Assembly (NCBI GenBank): GCA_017432005.1
Contig: JAFRKA010000001.1
Span: forward strand, 1-36,753
Direction: 5' to 3'
DNA: 36,753 nucleotides
From: Erysipelotrichaceae bacterium
GTDB lineage: Bacteria > Bacillota_I > Bacilli_A > Erysipelotrichales > Erysipelotrichaceae
Under the pieces are notes generated by a model. That model saw nothing but the letters and a program-made list of their open reading frames with translations, was not told the origin of the DNA and did no database searches. Positions 23,770-31,867 of the stretch are shown here, piece by piece. A program made the translations under genes and the position numbers. Each line of letters begins with the position of its first letter. Position 1 is the first letter of the stretch.

Positions 23770-24780
23770 TTATTTGTTCTTTCTGTTTCTGATCCAGTTT
23801 CTGGTCTTCTTGTAGAGGAAGTATCCCAGAGCGATGATCAGAACGAAGAAGACGATACCGAAGATGTTGTAGGAGAGATCGACCAGGAAGTCTTCGATCG
23901 AATAGATGAAGTTCTTCCAGCCGTCTGCCAGGGCGTTGCCGATCCTGGTGAAGAATCCTTCTTTGGTCGTGGATGTGACAGTCGTCTCTCTGACCGTGAT
24001 GTGGATCGTGGAATAGGCGACCAGGAGGTCATAGTTCTTGATCCTGGCTTCGATCGTTTCGATCTGATATCTGATCTCGGAAAGTCTTGCTTCGATCGAC
24101 ATGAGATCTTCGATGGATTCAGCCTTGTCATAGAATTCCAGGACTTTGGCTTCCTGAGCTTTCAGCGAGCTGAGTCTGGCTTCCAGATCCGTATAGGTAT
24201 CAGTGATGTCTTCTACTGTTTCAGAATAGTAGGTCGTATTGCCGGTAGCCTTGATGGCTTCCAGGAATTCGCTGTATCTTTCAGCCGGGACTCTGATCAC
24301 GGCATCATAGGTCTGCTTGGAATTGGTGGCCTGCTGGACATAGGCTCCGTAGGTCTTGACCGCATTCATGATGTTGTCGATGACTTCATTGAGATCTTTC
24401 GTATCGATGCTCATGGAGGAAGTCAGGATCATCTTCTTGTTGGCCTGCAGTTCACTGACGCTGGCATTTGAATCGGTCTTGGCTTCATCCGGTGCCATGG
24501 CCATGTCTTCATAGTCATAGGCTTCATAGGAACTCATGGCTCCTTCACTGCCGCTGTAGTAGGACGGTTCATAGTCATAAGAGTTGCTGGAATAGCTGGC
24601 TTTGCGGCCAAACGGGATGATGTTGATGACGAGCAGGAGGACGGCTGCTGCCGTAGCGACCTTGCCGATCAGTCCCCAGGGGATGACGAAGCGTCTTCTG
24701 CCGCTGCCGTCATGTGCTTCTTCTACAAATTCGTCTTTGATCAGGCCGATGGCATCGGCCAGTTTTTCATTCTTTTTCAT
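23770..24780 (-). CDS. DUF4349 membrane protein, probable anti-sigma partner
   Basis: The 336-residue protein has a short cytoplasmic N-terminus (about 1-32), a membrane helix (about 33-56), a Ser/Tyr/Asp-rich linker and an extracellular DUF4349 domain. Key stretches are MSIDTKDLNEVIDNI, VIRVPAERYSEFLEAI and a coiled coil (DLEARLSSLKAQEAKVLEFYDKAES region). A second helix near 305-322 precedes a basic tail. Its start overlaps the sigma-factor stop in ATGA. That coupling and topology suggest it holds the sigma factor until a membrane signal arrives. No zinc-binding ZAS motif is seen, so this role is inferred. Confidence 0.82.
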   Translation of the reverse strand: MKKNEKLADAIGLIKDEFVEEAHDGSGRRRFVIPWGLIGKVATAAAVLLLVINIIPFGRKASYSSNSYDYEPSYYSGSEGAMSSYEAYDYEDMAMAPDEAKTDSNASVSELQANKKMILTSSMSIDTKDLNEVIDNIMNAVKTYGAYVQQATNSKQTYDAVIRVPAERYSEFLEAIKATGNTTYYSETVEDITDTYTDLEARLSSLKAQEAKVLEFYDKAESIEDLMSIEARLSEIRYQIETIEARIKNYDLLVAYSTIHITVRETTVTSTTKEGFFTRIGNALADGWKNFIYSIEDFLVDLSYNIFGIVFFVLIIALGYFLYKKTRNWIRNRKNK

Positions 24781-25337
24781 GCGATTACTCCTTCCTTGAT
24801 GAGATGTTCCTTCAATTTGTCTCTGGTCCTTTTCAGCATCATCTTCACCTTGCTTTGGCTGAAGCCGAAACGGGAAGCGATGTCTTCGATCGTATCGAAG
24901 TACCAGTAACGGCAGACGAAGACTTTTCTTTCGATGTCTTTGAGTTCACCGAGGTAATCATCGATACATTCGGCGATGATCTCGAGCTCGAGGCTTTCCC
25001 TGAGGCTCTTTTCATCCGGGATACATTCTTCCAGTTCATCCAGTGAGACTGCTGTCTGACCTCCGCCGCGCTTCTCGGCTGACAGGGTCCGCCAGCGGTT
25101 CAAGGAGAGCCTTCTGGTGATCTTGCCTAAGAAGGTCGACAGGACCAGCGGATGATGCGGAGGCATGGCATTCCAGGCCGCCAGATAAGTGTCGTTTACC
25201 GATTCTTCGGAATCCTCACGGTTGTGCAGGATGCCGTTGGCGATCGAAAAACAGTAGTTGCCATACTTGTCTCTTGTTTCAGCGATGGCTGATTCATCCC
25301 TGTTCCAGTAGAGTTCTACGATCTTGGAATCTTCCAT
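24777..25337 (-). CDS. ECF-type RNA polymerase sigma factor
   Basis: The 186-residue sigma-70 family protein has region 2 at about residues 20-85 (REDSEESVNDTYLAAWNAMPP) and region 4 at about 120-178, with LGELKDIERKVFVCRYWYFDTIEDIA and the recognition helix FSQSKVKMMLKRTRDKL. Length and lack of regions 1 and 3 place it with extracytoplasmic-function factors. AAAGGAGAAC precedes the ATG. It is translationally coupled to the DUF4349 gene, its likely regulator. Its target promoter is not identifiable from this window. Confidence 0.88.
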   Translation of the reverse strand: MEDSKIVELYWNRDESAIAETRDKYGNYCFSIANGILHNREDSEESVNDTYLAAWNAMPPHHPLVLSTFLGKITRRLSLNRWRTLSAEKRGGGQTAVSLDELEECIPDEKSLRESLELEIIAECIDDYLGELKDIERKVFVCRYWYFDTIEDIASRFGFSQSKVKMMLKRTRDKLKEHLIKEGVIA

Positions 25338-25374
25338 ATTGTTCTCCTTTCACCAATCATCTGTACATTTATCT

Positions 25375-25884
25375 TCATTGCGTCACACTGTTTTCGTTTT
25401 TTTCGGTCTCTTTCTGTTTTTTATACAGGAAATCCGTATAGAGATATTCATTGAAGAGGTAACGGATCTCACAGGTCTTGTTTTCGACCATCTTGGCCTG
25501 CAGAAGATCTTTATCCACCCAGACCCAGGCCAGCAGGCGGTCGAACTTGTCATGATCCGGAGAGCTGGGGTCCAGTTCCAGGGTGATCTTATTGGCATTT
25601 CTCAACATACGGTCGGTGTAGTTCTTGGCTTCCGTATAGCCTTCCTCATCGATCTCCGGCGTATCGACAGCCAGGAAGCGGACCGTCACATCTTCACCGT
25701 CGAGAAAGAACACGGCCGTATCACCGTCGAGGATATAACGGTAGCGCACGTCGTATTTGACCGTCTTCTCGCTCATGGTGATCTCGGAAGGAGTGAAGTA
25801 ATTCACGATATCGTGTTCCAGAGCTCCAAGCGTCGCCAGAAGGATGATAATGATGTATTTCAGCTTCTTTTTCAATCTTCTCAC
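25375..25884 (-). CDS. Membrane-anchored thermonuclease (SNase-like)
   Basis: The 169-residue protein has a basic start, one membrane helix (about 9-22) and a staphylococcal-nuclease domain. The active site is visible: DGDTAVF (D55), VRFLAVDTPE (R69, D74, E77) and DRLLAW (R116). It should cut DNA or RNA at the cell surface with calcium. The start codon is GTG with no Shine-Dalgarno, and a perfect TATAAT lies six bases upstream, implying a leaderless mRNA. A charged tail rich in Lys and Glu ends the protein. Confidence 0.85.
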   Translation of the reverse strand: MRRLKKKLKYIIIILLATLGALEHDIVNYFTPSEITMSEKTVKYDVRYRYILDGDTAVFFLDGEDVTVRFLAVDTPEIDEEGYTEAKNYTDRMLRNANKITLELDPSSPDHDKFDRLLAWVWVDKDLLQAKMVENKTCEIRYLFNEYLYTDFLYKKQKETEKNENSVTQ

Positions 25885-25890
25885 AAATTA

Positions 25891-25896
25891 ATTATA
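25891..25896 (-). promoter_or_regulatory. TATAAT -10 box for leaderless thermonuclease mRNA (GTG start)
   Basis: Minus-strand TATAAT, six bases (TAATTT), then GTG at 25884. Confidence 0.5.
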
Positions 25897-25930
25897 TAAA
25901 AAGATCAGTTTCACATCGAACTGATCTTTT
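25897..25930 (-). terminator. Terminator overlapping the end of cutC
   Basis: AAAAGATCAGTT and AACTGATCTTTT (25919-25930 and 25899-25910 on plus) make a 12-base stem whose loop includes the cutC stop, followed on the minus strand by a T-run. Confidence 0.75.
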
Positions 25931-26615
25931 CCAGCATCTTTTCCAGCTGATCCTCATCGAGGACCGGATAGCCTTTTGCGGAAGTCATCTTGGAGGTCAT
26001 GTGGACCTGTTTTGAATTGGAGATCCTTAAGACGTCCTGAATGTTTTCGATCCTTACTCCGCCTCCCGGAAGCAGCTGTATCGAATCACCGTATCTGTCA
26101 TTGAGCCTTCGTATCTCTTCACAGCCTTTGAGTATCTCGGGATAGACGGCCTTGCCGCTGGTCAGGATCCGATCGATCTTAAAACTGATCAGCGTCTGAA
26201 TGGCTTCATCGAGATCAGTGATCTCATCGAAGGCCTTATGGAAGATCGCTTCTTTTCCGTATGAGTGGATCAATTCTGCCATCTTCTTTGTTTTTTCTTT
26301 ATTGACGGTCCTGTCTTCATTCAGGAAGCCGAAGACGATGCCGTCGGCCCCTGCTTCCAGCATATTCTTCGCATCTCTAAACATCACTTCATATTCCGTT
26401 TCACTGTAGCAGAAATCGCCGCTTCTGATGCGGTCCATGCAGCAAAGCGGAACATCTATCCTTTCCTTGAGATACTTCAAAGTCTCCAGGGTAGGGGTGA
26501 GTCCGCCCAGTTCCAGGGCACTGTTGAGTTCGATCCGATCGATCGGATAGGAAGCTGCTTTAAGACCGTCATCAGCAGAGCCGATACAGATCTCGATCTT
26601 AATGTCATTTACCAT
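25911..26615 (-). CDS. cutC: CutC family protein
   Basis: The 234-residue TIM-barrel protein matches CutC: RIELNSALELGGLTPT, CCMDRIRSGDFCYS, GADGIVFGFLNEDRTV, FHKAFDEI, RILTSGK and LLPGGGVRIENI. CutC was named for copper homeostasis in E. coli, though its reaction is unsettled. The ATG at 26615 begins MVNDIKIEICIGS, the family start; a longer frame from 26684 crosses into the divergent HAD gene. There is no Shine-Dalgarno but a TATAAT six bases upstream, so the mRNA is probably leaderless. Its start is only 32 bases from that of the divergent double-HAD gene. Confidence 0.88.
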   Translation of the reverse strand: MVNDIKIEICIGSADDGLKAASYPIDRIELNSALELGGLTPTLETLKYLKERIDVPLCCMDRIRSGDFCYSETEYEVMFRDAKNMLEAGADGIVFGFLNEDRTVNKEKTKKMAELIHSYGKEAIFHKAFDEITDLDEAIQTLISFKIDRILTSGKAVYPEILKGCEEIRRLNDRYGDSIQLLPGGGVRIENIQDVLRISNSKQVHMTSKMTSAKGYPVLDEDQLEKMLEKISSM

Positions 26616-26621
26616 ATTTAC

Positions 26622-26627
26622 ATTATA
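26622..26627 (-). promoter_or_regulatory. TATAAT -10 box for leaderless cutC mRNA
   Basis: Minus-strand TATAAT, six bases (GTAAAT), then the ATG at 26615, within the 32-base gap between divergent genes. Confidence 0.5.
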
Positions 26628-26647
26628 AGGTATGTTAAACTGTAAGT

Positions 26648-28213
26648 ATGATAAAAGGTGCTCTGTTCGATATAGATAATACACTGTTTTCCCATCGTCT
26701 CAAGCGTGTCCCGCGGGCGACGATCAGAGCTTTGAACAAGCTCAGAGCCAAGGGCATAAAGACAGGGATCTGTACCAGCAGAGCCATTGCCGAGATGAAT
26801 ACGATACCGTCCTCCCTGATGGATCTCATCGACTGCAAGATCATCGGTACCGGAGCCGTGACGATGGTCGACGGCAAGTATTTCAAGAGTTATACGCTCG
26901 ATCCGGCTCATGTCGAGAAGTATATCAATTTCTTCCATAAGAACAATATTTCCTATCATTACACGGATATCAACGGGGATTTCTTCTACTGGGGCGATCT
27001 GGAAAAAGTTAGAAGCGGCGAGCGCATGTCTCGTGTGAGCGGCGGGATGATCAAGAAGTATGAAGATGAAGAGATCACCAATCTTTTCTATTATGAAGCT
27101 GATCCGAAGGAAGAGGAATATATCGCATCCGTCAATCCGGATGCGATCATCTCCAGATGGGGCAACTGCGGCAACATCTGCGCTTCTTTAGTCGATAAGA
27201 GTTTCGGTCTATTGAAGTTCTGTCAGATGTATTCGCTCACTCCCGATGAAGTCGTAGCGGCAGGAGACGGCATCAACGACGATGTGATGCTGGAGATGGC
27301 GGGGATCGGTATCGCCACTGATGATGCGACGGAAAACACCAAAGCCAAGGCTGATTATGTCTGTAAGAAGTCTATCGATGACGGCGGGCTTTATGATGCC
27401 CTGGTCGATCTGAAAGTGATCGAGGAAGATGAATATGATCCGAAGATCTTCTTCTTCGATAATGATTCCACACTGTTCGATCATGAGATCCACGCGGTCA
27501 GAGCCAAAAGCATGGAGTGTCTTAAGAAGCTCAAAGAGAAGGGCTATAAACTGTGTCTCAATACTTCCCGATCACTGGAGGAATGTGCCAATATACCAAA
27601 GGAACTGCTGGACATCATGGATGTCACGATCTTGCTCAACGGAGCCTATATCATCTATAAGGATCATCTGGAGATCTCCTATATCCCGGAAGATGAAGTA
27701 CACCGGATCTTCAGTTTCATGGACCGCAATGATATAACTTACCGCTATGCCATGGATTCCGGAAAAGGCTATCTCAACAAAGAAGACAAAAAGGCTCAGG
27801 CCCTGTTTGAAAAGCTCTATGACATGATCCCGCAGACCAAGCACTACGAAGGCGAGAAGGTCGTGCAGATCCTTTACTATGCGACCGGTGAACTGCGCGA
27901 TCAGGTCATCGATGTGGCCATCGAAGAAGAGAACTGTCTGCTGAGAAATGCGGGTGAGATCTCACCGGCAGGCTGTTCCAAGGGTCAGGCGATGATCAAG
28001 GTCGCCAGACACTTCGGTTATGAGAAAAAAGACATCGTCGCTTTCGGCGACAGCGGTAACGATATCGACATGCTGGAAAGATCGGGGCTGGGCATCGCCA
28101 TGGGCAACGGTTCCTCAGACTGCCGTCAGAGTGCCGATTATGTCACGGATGCGATAGGAGATGAGGGAATATATACGGCGCTGCTGCGCTTTGGATTTAT
28201 CGAGGAGTTCTGA
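26648..28213 (+). CDS. Tandem two-domain HAD phosphatase
   Basis: The 521-residue protein is two Cof-like HAD units in one chain. The first (about 1-260) has DIDNTL (D8, D10), ICTSRA and VVAAGDGINDDVMLEMAG; the second (about 267-521) has FFDNDSTLFD (D271, D273), LNTSRS and IVAFGDSGNDIDMLERSG. Both keep the catalytic aspartates and motif IV, so both may be active. Substrate is probably a sugar phosphate. No Shine-Dalgarno precedes the ATG; TAAACT six bases upstream is a weak leaderless -10. It leads an operon with a dehydrogenase, SIS protein and MATE exporter. Confidence 0.85.
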   Translation: MIKGALFDIDNTLFSHRLKRVPRATIRALNKLRAKGIKTGICTSRAIAEMNTIPSSLMDLIDCKIIGTGAVTMVDGKYFKSYTLDPAHVEKYINFFHKNNISYHYTDINGDFFYWGDLEKVRSGERMSRVSGGMIKKYEDEEITNLFYYEADPKEEEYIASVNPDAIISRWGNCGNICASLVDKSFGLLKFCQMYSLTPDEVVAAGDGINDDVMLEMAGIGIATDDATENTKAKADYVCKKSIDDGGLYDALVDLKVIEEDEYDPKIFFFDNDSTLFDHEIHAVRAKSMECLKKLKEKGYKLCLNTSRSLEECANIPKELLDIMDVTILLNGAYIIYKDHLEISYIPEDEVHRIFSFMDRNDITYRYAMDSGKGYLNKEDKKAQALFEKLYDMIPQTKHYEGEKVVQILYYATGELRDQVIDVAIEEENCLLRNAGEISPAGCSKGQAMIKVARHFGYEKKDIVAFGDSGNDIDMLERSGLGIAMGNGSSDCRQSADYVTDAIGDEGIYTALLRFGFIEEF

Positions 28214-28214
28214 A

Positions 28215-29225
28215 ATGGAAAGTACGTTCGTTGAACTGACCGGTATCGGCAAGTCACATCTGAATAAAGAAGAGATAAGCACAAGCGATCTCAAAGACAA
28301 TGAGGCGATCGTAAAGGCTGAGTATTCACTGATCTCGGCAGGAACGGAACTCTCAAGAGCCTTCGCGCTCAAGAAAGGTTTTTCCTATCCGGTCAGACCC
28401 GGTTATTCTCTGGTCGGAAGGATCGTGGAGAAGGGCAAGGACATTCAGGCGGAAAAAGGTGATCCGGTCTTCGTGAATGCACCGCACGCTTCACTGGTGA
28501 GATGGGATGATACCGACAGAGTACAGGGCCATCAGATCATCAGGCTGCCTGATGATATCGATCTCAAGGAAGCTACCGCACTCAATCTGCTGCTGGTAGC
28601 ACTGCAGGGCGTCAATCTTTTAAATACCAGAGCAGGCATGAATACCGGAGTGTTTGGTTTAGGCAATATCGGTATCTTTACCGGGCTGATCTGCAAGAAA
28701 ATGGGCATGAAGGTCATCGGCCTTGATCCCGTAACGAAAAGATGTGAACTCGCTGAGAAGATGGGATTCGAATATACTATCGACAGTCAGGATCAGAAAG
28801 AACAGATCAATAGGATCACGGAAGGCCGAGGCCTAGATATCGCGATCGACGTCACGGGACTTTCACCTGTCATCATGAACTGTGCCGATAGCGCCAGAGC
28901 CTATGGCCAGGTACTGCTTCTCGGTTCGCCACGTCAGGCATATGAGACAGATATCACTCCGTTTTTATCCAATATCCACATGAAGGATCTGAAGGTCATC
29001 GGTGCCTTCAACAAGACCGTTCCGGTCCATCCGGTGGATGGCTCAGATGATTCCATGGAAAACAATATCCGCATCGCTTTGGATCTGATCAGAAACAGAG
29101 ATATCGAAATAGAAAAGATGATCGACAGGGTGATCGATCCGAAGGACTGTGAAGAGGCTTATTACGACCTGATGTACAGGAAAGACCAGTGCAGCGGTGT
29201 CGTCTTTGACTGGAGGAACTACTGA
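28215..29225 (+). CDS. Medium-chain dehydrogenase (SxISxGTE group)
   Basis: The 336-residue MDR protein has YSLISAGTELSRAF near the N-terminus, a GroES-like part (VRPGYSLVGRIVEKG) and a Rossmann half with TGVFGLGNIGIFTGLI and GLDIAIDVTG. The usual zinc-ligand Cys and His residues of alcohol dehydrogenases are not evident. It therefore resembles the BchC-like group that oxidises side chains or polyols. It follows the HAD stop by one base (GAGGAGTTC gives the ribosome site) and its TGA overlaps the SIS start, so it is tightly coupled. It may oxidise a sugar or sugar derivative handled by its neighbours. Confidence 0.8.
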   Translation: MESTFVELTGIGKSHLNKEEISTSDLKDNEAIVKAEYSLISAGTELSRAFALKKGFSYPVRPGYSLVGRIVEKGKDIQAEKGDPVFVNAPHASLVRWDDTDRVQGHQIIRLPDDIDLKEATALNLLLVALQGVNLLNTRAGMNTGVFGLGNIGIFTGLICKKMGMKVIGLDPVTKRCELAEKMGFEYTIDSQDQKEQINRITEGRGLDIAIDVTGLSPVIMNCADSARAYGQVLLLGSPRQAYETDITPFLSNIHMKDLKVIGAFNKTVPVHPVDGSDDSMENNIRIALDLIRNRDIEIEKMIDRVIDPKDCEEAYYDLMYRKDQCSGVVFDWRNY

Positions 29226-29974
29226 TGGAAGCATATCGCAAGTACTTTCAGGTGATGAAGGAGATCATCGACAAGATCGAGAATACGCAGAAGGACAACA
29301 TTATGAAAGCCGCTGAGATCCTGGCTGATACGACCGAAAAGGGCGGTATCATCTACGGTTTCGGTACCGGTCATTCCCATCTGGTCGCTGATGATGCTTT
29401 CTGGAGAGCAGCTACTCCGGCCAATTACTGTGCCCTGCTGGAACCGAGTGCTTCCGGCAATCAGGAGATCACCAAATCCTATCTTGTGGAGAATACCTAC
29501 GGGATAGGCACGATGGTCGTCGATTATCACCGCATCACGCCGAACGACTGCATGATCATCATCTCCAATTCCGGCAACAATATCGCTCCGGTCGATGCTG
29601 CTTTAAGAGCGAAGGAAAAAGGCATTCCGGTCATTGCGATCACAGCCGTTGATTATTCATATTATCTTAAATGCAAGCACAAAGACGGTGTGAAGCTCAA
29701 GGATATAGCGGATGTCGTACTCGACAACTGTTCACTGATCGGCGATGCCGCCGTGGAGATCGAGGGTTTCCCGATGAAAGTCGGTTCCACCTCGACGATC
29801 CCCAATATCTTCTTGCAGAACGCCATCCTGACCCAGATGGTCGAGATTCTGGTCAAAAGAGGTTTTGAACCGGATGTTTACTATAACGGACATCTGGCTT
29901 TCATGGATGAAAACTGTGCGGATCACAATGACAAGCTGGTCGATAAGTATTTCTACAGGATAAGGAATCTGTAA
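29225..29974 (+). CDS. SIS-domain sugar isomerase-like protein (COG4821 type)
   Basis: The 249-residue protein carries the phosphosugar-binding SIS fold with FGTGHSHLVADDAFWRA, MIIISNSGNNIAPVDAAL and VGSTSTIPNIFLQNAIL, and ends near DHNDKLVDKYF. Relatives are annotated as sugar isomerase-domain proteins without fixed reaction; amino-sugar phosphates are likely ligands. Its ATG overlaps the dehydrogenase stop and its stop overlaps the MATE start. Three more proteins of the same kind are encoded at 31.9-34.0 kb. Confidence 0.85.
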   Translation: MEAYRKYFQVMKEIIDKIENTQKDNIMKAAEILADTTEKGGIIYGFGTGHSHLVADDAFWRAATPANYCALLEPSASGNQEITKSYLVENTYGIGTMVVDYHRITPNDCMIIISNSGNNIAPVDAALRAKEKGIPVIAITAVDYSYYLKCKHKDGVKLKDIADVVLDNCSLIGDAAVEIEGFPMKVGSTSTIPNIFLQNAILTQMVEILVKRGFEPDVYYNGHLAFMDENCADHNDKLVDKYFYRIRNL

Positions 29975-31326
29975 TGGAAAAAAACAAGAGTGTATCACTT
30001 ACAGAAGGCAATATCCGGAAACTGATCCTGAGTTTTACCTGGCCGGTCTTCATCTCCATGATCTTCACGGAGTTTTACAATATCACCAATTCGATGATCG
30101 TCGGCAACTATGTCTCTCTGGAGGCCTTGAGTGCCGTGAGTGCCTGTACCTGGACCTGCAACATCTTCAACTATGCCTTCTTCGGACTGGGCATGGGTGC
30201 CGGTATCCTGGTCGCCCGCTACTATGGAGCGAAGGACCATGACAACCTAAAAAAGTCTCTGGACTCGGCGATCGTTTTCGCGCTGGCCGGAGGTATCATC
30301 CTGACGGTCATTTCCGAACTGTGTCTGCCGCTGATCATGAAGATCAACCGCATCGCTCCGGATATCTATGATGATGCGTTCAGTTATCTAAGGGTCTATC
30401 TTTTAGGCAATACGGCTGTACTGACTTCCCAGATGTGTTTCTTCATGCTGAGGAGTTTTGGCGATACGAAGCATCAGCTTTACTATTCGATCATCTCTTC
30501 AGTATGCAACATGCTTTTGGGTCTCTTATTCGTCAGAGTCTTCCATCTTGACGTCATCGGTACGGCCATGGCCACGATCATCTCGCAGTTTCTGATGGAT
30601 GTGCTGGCTTTGAGGCTGATGCTGAATTACGATGAAGTGGATTTCTCCTTCAGCAATCTCGATTTCTCTTTCCGAGTCGTCGGCGAGATCTGTGCCTTAG
30701 GCATTCCCGCCGGTTTCCAGAACATGCTGATCGCGATCAGTTCGATGGTCGTCCAGTCCTATGTCAATCAGTTCTCCAATGAAGTCATCGCCGGGATCGG
30801 TGTTGCCGAGAAGATCCTGGGCTGGGGTCAGCTGGTCTCAGTCTCGCTGTCTTCCGCGACGATGGCGCTGGTCGCCCAGAACATGGGTGCACAGCTTTAT
30901 GACCGCGTTCAGGAATCCATAAGTGAAAGTGTGAAGCTTTCGACTTTCTTCACGCTGATCCTGTGCATCATCATCTTCATCGGTGCACCGTATTTCGTTT
31001 CATCTTTCAACAGCAATCCGGAAGTGGCCAGGATCGGTACGGAGATGATCAGGATGGCGATCTTCGGCACGTTCATGATCAATTTCTCGCACATCTACAA
31101 CGGTGCCTGCCGCGGAGCCGGCAACGTGAGGATCCCGATGTATATCGCGATCTTCTCCCAGGTCATCTGCAAGTTCCTGTTCGTCTACATCGGACTGAAA
31201 CTGTTCTATGATGTCCATGTGTTATATCTGGGTACTGCCTTCGGCTATACGATGGCCGGTATCCTGGCGACTCTCTACTTCCATACATCGAAGTGGGTAA
31301 AAGAAAATCAGCTTCTGAAGAGCTGA
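29974..31326 (+). CDS. MATE-family efflux transporter
   Basis: The 450-residue protein has about 12 membrane segments in two related halves. Marks include FTWPVFISMIFTEFYNITNSMIVGNYV, FFGLGMGAGILVARYYGA, FFMLRSFGDTK and a second-half NGACRGAGNVRIPMY. It fits the NorM/DinF-like branch that exports drugs or metabolites using Na+ or H+. Its start overlaps the SIS stop (TAATG). As last gene of the operon it may export a product or toxic intermediate of the encoded pathway. A terminator follows. Confidence 0.9.
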   Translation: MEKNKSVSLTEGNIRKLILSFTWPVFISMIFTEFYNITNSMIVGNYVSLEALSAVSACTWTCNIFNYAFFGLGMGAGILVARYYGAKDHDNLKKSLDSAIVFALAGGIILTVISELCLPLIMKINRIAPDIYDDAFSYLRVYLLGNTAVLTSQMCFFMLRSFGDTKHQLYYSIISSVCNMLLGLLFVRVFHLDVIGTAMATIISQFLMDVLALRLMLNYDEVDFSFSNLDFSFRVVGEICALGIPAGFQNMLIAISSMVVQSYVNQFSNEVIAGIGVAEKILGWGQLVSVSLSSATMALVAQNMGAQLYDRVQESISESVKLSTFFTLILCIIIFIGAPYFVSSFNSNPEVARIGTEMIRMAIFGTFMINFSHIYNGACRGAGNVRIPMYIAIFSQVICKFLFVYIGLKLFYDVHVLYLGTAFGYTMAGILATLYFHTSKWVKENQLLKS

Positions 31327-31339
31327 TCTGATAAGAAAG

Positions 31340-31364
31340 AAAACGTTTCCTGGGAAACGTTTTT
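31340..31364. terminator. Bidirectional terminator between MATE and EIIA genes
   Basis: AAAACGTTTC, loop CTGG, GAAACGTTTT(T) lies between the converging genes. Confidence 0.8.
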
Positions 31365-31773
31365 ACATGTTTGCTTTGAGCATGGCCTTGAGATCAGCGA
31401 TACCGTCATGTCCGGACTGGATGAGTTCCTCGACCGTCGGATCGTTGGCTTCTCTGACCGACAGGATCTGCAGGATCATGGCGAGGTTGACGCCGGTGAC
31501 GACCTGGATCTTGTCGCTTTCAAGATCTTCCGCAATGACGCGGGCAATGCAGTTGCACGGTGAGCCGAACAGCATGTCACAGAAGACGATGACGCCGTCA
31601 CCTGTGTCTACTTCCGCTACCGCTTCTTTCAGTACATTTACGAAATCATCAGGATTGTCTTCTGCAGACAGACAGCAGGCTTTCATCTGTGCCTGTTCAC
31701 CGAAAAACAGTTTGGATGTGTCCAGAATACCCTGTGCCATCGGACCATGGCTGGTAATAACGATACCCTTCAT
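31363..31773 (-). CDS. PTS EIIA, mannose/fructose/sorbose family
   Basis: The 136-residue protein is a lone EIIA of the mannose family. MKGIVITSHGPMAQGI carries the phospho-accepting His9, and VIVFCDMLFGSPCNCIARVIAE and VVTGVNLAMILQIL are typical. EIIA receives phosphate from HPr and passes it to EIIB. No IIB, IIC or IID gene is present, so it either serves a distant permease or has a regulatory role. AGGAGGAAT precedes the ATG. It diverges from the triple-SIS operon, with about 95 bases between. Confidence 0.87.
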   Translation of the reverse strand: MKGIVITSHGPMAQGILDTSKLFFGEQAQMKACCLSAEDNPDDFVNVLKEAVAEVDTGDGVIVFCDMLFGSPCNCIARVIAEDLESDKIQVVTGVNLAMILQILSVREANDPTVEELIQSGHDGIADLKAMLKANM

Positions 31774-31828
31774 TATATTCCTCCTGTAACTGATTAAAGT
31801 ATATCACTTTCAGGCTGGGAACGGATGT

Positions 31829-31834
31829 TATAAT
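31829..31834 (+). promoter_or_regulatory. -10 box of the triple-SIS operon
   Basis: TATAAT lies 33 bases before the ATG at 31868, leaving room for a normal leader with AGAGGTAAG as ribosome site. Confidence 0.5.
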
Positions 31835-31867
31835 GAAGTCAGAATACAGAAAGAGGTAAGCAGAATA

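Noticed and set aside
23731..24471. 246-residue plus-strand frame
   Set aside because: Mirror of the DUF4349 gene; its Asp/Phe/Gly-rich composition is typical of antisense reading.
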